Positions 59,878 to 64,000 of a stretch of DNA of 64,000 bases are shown piece after piece. Source of the DNA: Biscogniauxia marginata (Eukaryota > Ascomycota > Sordariomycetes > Xylariales > Xylariaceae); assembly GCA_022695795.1 (NCBI GenBank), contig MU404111.1:208526-272525 (forward strand), written 5' to 3'. Under the pieces are notes generated by a model. That model saw only the letters and a program-made list of their open reading frames with translations. It ran no database searches and was not told the origin of the DNA. Position 1 is the first letter of the stretch; every line of letters starts with the position of its first letter. Made by a program: the position numbers and the translations under genes.

Positions 59878-59923
59878 GCGTACGTATGTACGCATGTGCG
59901 CATGTGCGCATGTGCGCATGTAC
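59878..59923. repeat. Alternating Pu/Py tract with GCGCATGT units
   Basis: 46 bp of strict alternation built from about three GCATGTGC octamers. This is Z-DNA-prone sequence. Confidence 0.9.
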
Positions 59924-62900
59924 CTGTAGTATCTGTAGTATCTGTAGGCAGGTATGTATTTCCCAAGCGCCACAGTCCACAATAGGAATCTATCGCTAAG
60001 GTTCTGAAGATCTCTTGGGAGCTGGGACTTGGCCATTTTGATCTGGCTTGGCACGGACAAAACACGGACACCTCCAGTTCCAAGTCATTCGATATGTATG
60101 CGTTCTCGTACAAGTATTTGTCCTCGCAACTCGTTATTATTTTTATTATTTATCTACCTAGTTATTTGCTTAATTAGGTAATGACACCAGTAGTATATCA
60201 CATACTAACCAATTAAATACATGTAAGTTGGTGGTATCATCCGTGTCCAACTATACTTATAGGTACACCTACTTACCTACCTATCAACATGTAAGGTGTG
60301 TGTGTTCCTGTACCATTCACTACCCAAGGTATAGATGTGTAGCGTTCCACGACTGCGCGCACACGCGCAGGTTGCAGTTTAATCACATCCAATGGACACC
60401 TCCATCTTCCAAGTCCATGGATGTAACACGACTGGATGAGACTTGGGAATGAGGGGGGCCAAGGGGGAAGTTATTCCCGACTCGGATGTGGAAATCAAGA
60501 AGAAATTTTCTGCTTTTCGTTCGCTCATATTTATCACGAGGCGAAGAATGGTTTATGGATCCCGATCAGGGTCTGCTTCACAGTAGTGTATTGGTCTACA
60601 CTATATCGCATCGTCTCGGACAAGTATCTCCACCAAGATGGAGATATTTCTCGTAGCGGCATCTCCAAGTGCCTCCGTTCTACAAGCCAGAAGATAAAGT
60701 CCGGTCCGGAGCGGCACGGTGCACATAATACATGGCACATGGCACATGGTCTTGTATTATCCAGTCGTGGTAAGCGTCCCATTATTTTTATTATCATTAT
60801 CACGCCCTGCACGCCCTGCTGAGGCAGCATGGTAGCATTGCCGAACATTAGTGAGCACACTGTGGCCATCACTAAAGATTTGAGCTTGTTCGCACCTCAA
60901 GCTACCTACCTAACCAGCACTTATATAGGTACCTGTACTGGAGAATCAGCAAGCAGTCAGCGGTTATCATCTATGAGAGGTAGTCTCGGCCTTCACCCGA
61001 ACCCAAACCCAAACCTGTACAGCTTACAAGACATCGGCGCTCCCCTAAAGACGACGAGTGCCGTGCTTGTTCGCGATGGGCTTCGGAATACTCGAAATGG
61101 CAAGTCATCCCAATGCAATGATGGCAGTGGTCGTCAAAACGCGGGGCAATCCTCTCGATGCCTTGCCTTGACGATCATATCGTCAATTTGATACATAGAG
61201 TCGCAGAAACCACCCAGGCTGCCACCAGACGCACACACGCACACCCCACCGGCGCATGCTTCGACTAGCCAAGTTCGACGGCCTCGGGAGCCAATTCCAG
61301 GGCGAGCACGACACGGTGTGTGGAGGCAGGCGGAGTCAGCAGAAGTCATGCAGCATCTCTGCCGCCAGTGAGCGCGCAGCAAATTTTAACTTGCATTGTC
61401 GATCCCTTAGGCTGACTCTGGTTCGACTTATTCGTTCGCGCTGTGATATCGCCTAGCCATCTGTCGGTGAGTCTTCCTTTTGGTCTTGCTTTTCCCCAGA
61501 CTGTTCCAAAGGCGAAACCGCGTGGGCTGGCCGACATGAGGCGGTTGGCAGTTGATTCCTTGACAAGATATTCCGTACTCGGTACGGTCCCGTCCGGGGG
61601 CTTTCGTGAATGTGCGCGCTCTCAAGGAACTGCTGGTCTTTGACTGATGCTTCCATGCTTCGTGTGAATAGAGCCAGAATTGCACGCGAGTTGTTGCCCA
61701 AGAGGACCAACTACACCATAGGAGTGCCGGTTGATCATTTCTCTGGTCACTCTTGGCCAGTGAAGAACTTGGCCATCTAGCCCGATCTCGTTATTACCAT
61801 ATGTAGGTAGTCCACGGTGAAAAGACGTCTCACAAGCAAAACGACGACAGCCCAGTACGACATCACGACACCACCCCACACCTCCATCTCATCACGGCTA
61901 GACAATACGCAGACACGGTTATCCAACTCAATTTCCCCTGCCAGCCTGCCGGCATTTGAGCGGCTATGACACTAGGTATATAGTGTACACCATCAAACCA
62001 CGGGGAGAACGTGGCCTATGGGTTACCAATTCGCATCTTCACTTTATTCACGCATCATCGTACGATACTACACGACAGCTCATCGATATTGAGGGGTTAG
62101 CCGCGAGGGGTTGCGGGAAGTTATTGAAAGATCTCGTCAATATGTGCCCGTGTGAGACAACTCTATTTGCGACGGCTGGCGCTTAGGAGACGAAAAAGCT
62201 GTTCGAAATGTTATCGTGCGTCTTGGCATGAGAAGCCGCTTTCAGATCAGGTAACCTATCGCATTCTCATTAACCCCTCTTCGCATTCATCCGCAATTGT
62301 TGATCGGGGGCCAACCATGTCGCAATTATCCCGATACTAGCTGGTTTTTTTTCTCATTCTCAAAAAACTACAGTTACATTTTTACCATTGCCGTGGACTC
62401 GTTAAACCTCTTTTACTCTATCTACTCTGTCCGCTAGTTACTTATCATAGGAATCAATTCCTTTCTCTTATTGCATATTCCTTATACTATGCTACTGTAT
62501 ATAGTATTGAAGAAGCTCACGGTGGCGTGCGACTGAGTCATGGCAGTCGCCACGAAGATATTCATCAGCAGTAACTAAAAGCCTCACTACTATAAGACTG
62601 CCAACGCATCAGTTGGGGGAGTACGAGAAAGCGAGGGCTAGTTTCCGGGCAGCCGGGTTATGACAACGAACCGTATGTTGTGAAAACCCATTATCTCTCA
62701 TGAGGGAATATCACCACTAGTATTGTTATCAAACTTTAGCTAAACCATCGGAGGCGTAGTTGTCCCTTGTGGTCATATATGGCAATGATCATATCAGGTA
62801 GTAGTCGCAGGATCAAGTCCCCCCTTTGTCGATATACAGTATCCTCTACGCCCTAAGTAACGACAGTGCAACAACTGTCTTTAAAATCTAACCTAAATGA

Positions 62901-63884
62901 TATATAGTACCAGTTAGGTAAAAATAAAGCCGCCCTTGCTCCCCCCTCCTTCTCATTTCAATACCTTCGGATAGCTTGCATCTGAACTATGCGGAGTTCG
63001 GCATTCCTCATGCATGACAACGCTCTGTTCAAGTGAGGCGTGGTCGAGGCCCGACGTCACGAAGCTTCTTCTCACATGGAACTCTGTTAATGCGGGGAAG
63101 TAAAGGACCCTCAAGGGGGAGAGGAAAAGGGAATATTCATAAAATGCCTGTATCCAAGCAGCTAAGTGTGATTCGACGGTGCGAACTCCGACCTAGAGCT
63201 CCTCTTTTCTCGACAGCGCTCCTCCTCCCCGCGATTTTTTGGGTGTTTTCGTTTTGTTTCCGGCAATGATGAACATTAGAGAGATCTCGGTCTCGAATCG
63301 GAATGAAGACTGACGCTGGTCCGGGGACCGGATCCGACCAATAACTGGTAACGACGACGTAACCCAGTTTGATAACCTGCCGGCAGGTTAGGGTGTTCTA
63401 TTACCTATTATTTTTTTAATGTCCCGCTATATATCGTGTCATATCATTCAATCGCCGTTACATCACAACTTTCCTGTCGAAAGAACCGTGCCTCGTGAAA
63501 GAAAATAAGGTTGCAGATCCAATACGACCTTGTCTTTTTTTTGTCGGTGGTGGAGCTCTGCTAAGAAAGGCTGACTGTTCAAACTGATCGACCTGCCTCA
63601 TCGAGGGGGCTGGTGGACTGATGACTGATGATAGGTATTCTACTCCGAACCGGTCTCCTTCACTTCGGTTACCGTCACAGATGATCCTGTTGTTACAGTA
63701 CTATCAACCTCGGGGCCTTCAGCGTATCAGCAGACGTCTCCGCGCGTTCCAACCAGCTGGTTGATACTTTGGGGCTTCTGATGCTATACTCACGGGCCCT
63801 ACTTTTGCTCTTCCGGACGGAGGTTATAGAACAGTTACAGGCATTAGTCTCTTGGCTATAACCAAGGCACGACGCATATGACAA

Positions 63885-63936
63885 GGGGGGGGGGGGGGGG
63901 GGGGGTTTTTGGTGGGGGGGGGGGTTTTTGGGGGGG
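63885..63936. repeat. G-rich homopolymer block
   Basis: G21, T5, GGT, G11, T5, G7 in succession. Either a G-quadruplex-capable low-complexity tract or an artefact near a contig or gap boundary. Confidence 0.85.
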
Positions 63937-64000
63937 CAATGAACCCCAAGATGATGTTGGGTTTGGTATAAGAAAGTAAAGCAGCTTCGGTAATAAAAGA

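Larger units (their letters stand above)
58647..64000. other. 5.4 kb with no convincing gene
   Basis: The first ~500 bp are the acrB leader and promoter. The remainder has many short unsupported frames. A 48-codon plus-strand frame at 63635-63778 is Ser/Thr/Val-rich (FTSVTVTDDPVVTV) and follows an AG acceptor-like site, so it could be an exon of a gene continuing to the right, but no partner exon is found. The region ends in G/T homopolymers. Confidence 0.5.

Noticed and set aside
59878..59923. CRISPR-like or telomeric repeat
   Set aside because: Simple octamer microsatellite without spacers; not a TTAGGG-type telomere repeat.

Overview
This looks like nuclear DNA of a filamentous ascomycete (Pezizomycotina, probably Sordariomycetes). 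The reasons are short introns of about 50-100 nt with GT..AG ends and recognisable branch sites, a class I hydrophobin, a HET-domain gene, a Zn2Cys6 regulator, a LaeA-like methyltransferase, and AcrB and FHIP orthologues. Gene-dense GC-richer stretches alternate with AT-richer blocks that are full of stop codons. I cannot name the species. Intergenic DNA is rich in TAGGTA/TACCTA words, including the palindrome TACCTAGGTA. All gene models below were spliced by hand, and I checked reading phase across every proposed intron.

Layout. 1-420: 5' part of an unknown gene leaving the window on the minus strand. 2.7-4.7 kb: secreted Ser/Thr-rich mucin-like protein. 4.7-12.3 kb: decayed, gene-free AT-rich block with two faint gene relics. 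12.5-21.8 kb: hydrophobin, membrane dipeptidase, anion:cation symporter-type MFS permease, class 3 lipase, and a small RRM-like protein. 23.3-27.7 kb: a divergent pair of an unknown multi-pass membrane protein and a HET-domain protein, in AT-rich surroundings. 28.8-35.4 kb: FHIP (endosome transport adaptor) and an unusual thioesterase-fold protein that lacks the serine nucleophile and carries a long Lys/Glu tail.

35.6-46.0 kb: a dienelactone-hydrolase relic, a small secreted Cys-rich protein, a ten-exon LaeA/UMTA-like methyltransferase with very small exons, a T5orf172-domain protein, and an eight-exon DHA2-type MFS exporter. 46-50 kb: gene-free DNA with simple repeats and retroelement crumbs. 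50.1-50.8 kb: a secreted SnoaL-like protein. 51.9-58.6 kb: a Zn2Cys6 transcription factor and AcrB. 58.6-64 kb: no convincing gene, ending in G/T homopolymer runs.

Functionally this is a mixed neighbourhood, not one pathway. Cell-surface and secreted products (mucin-like, hydrophobin, Cys-rich protein, SnoaL-like) sit beside AT-rich blocks, a placement often seen for host- or niche-interaction genes. The dipeptidase and MFS permease share a divergent promoter and could be co-regulated. The methyltransferase, exporter and Zn2Cys6 factor have no biosynthetic core enzyme nearby, so I do not call a metabolite cluster. The observations most worth following are the microexon-rich methyltransferase, the nucleophile-less thioesterase-like protein, and the HET/membrane-protein pair.
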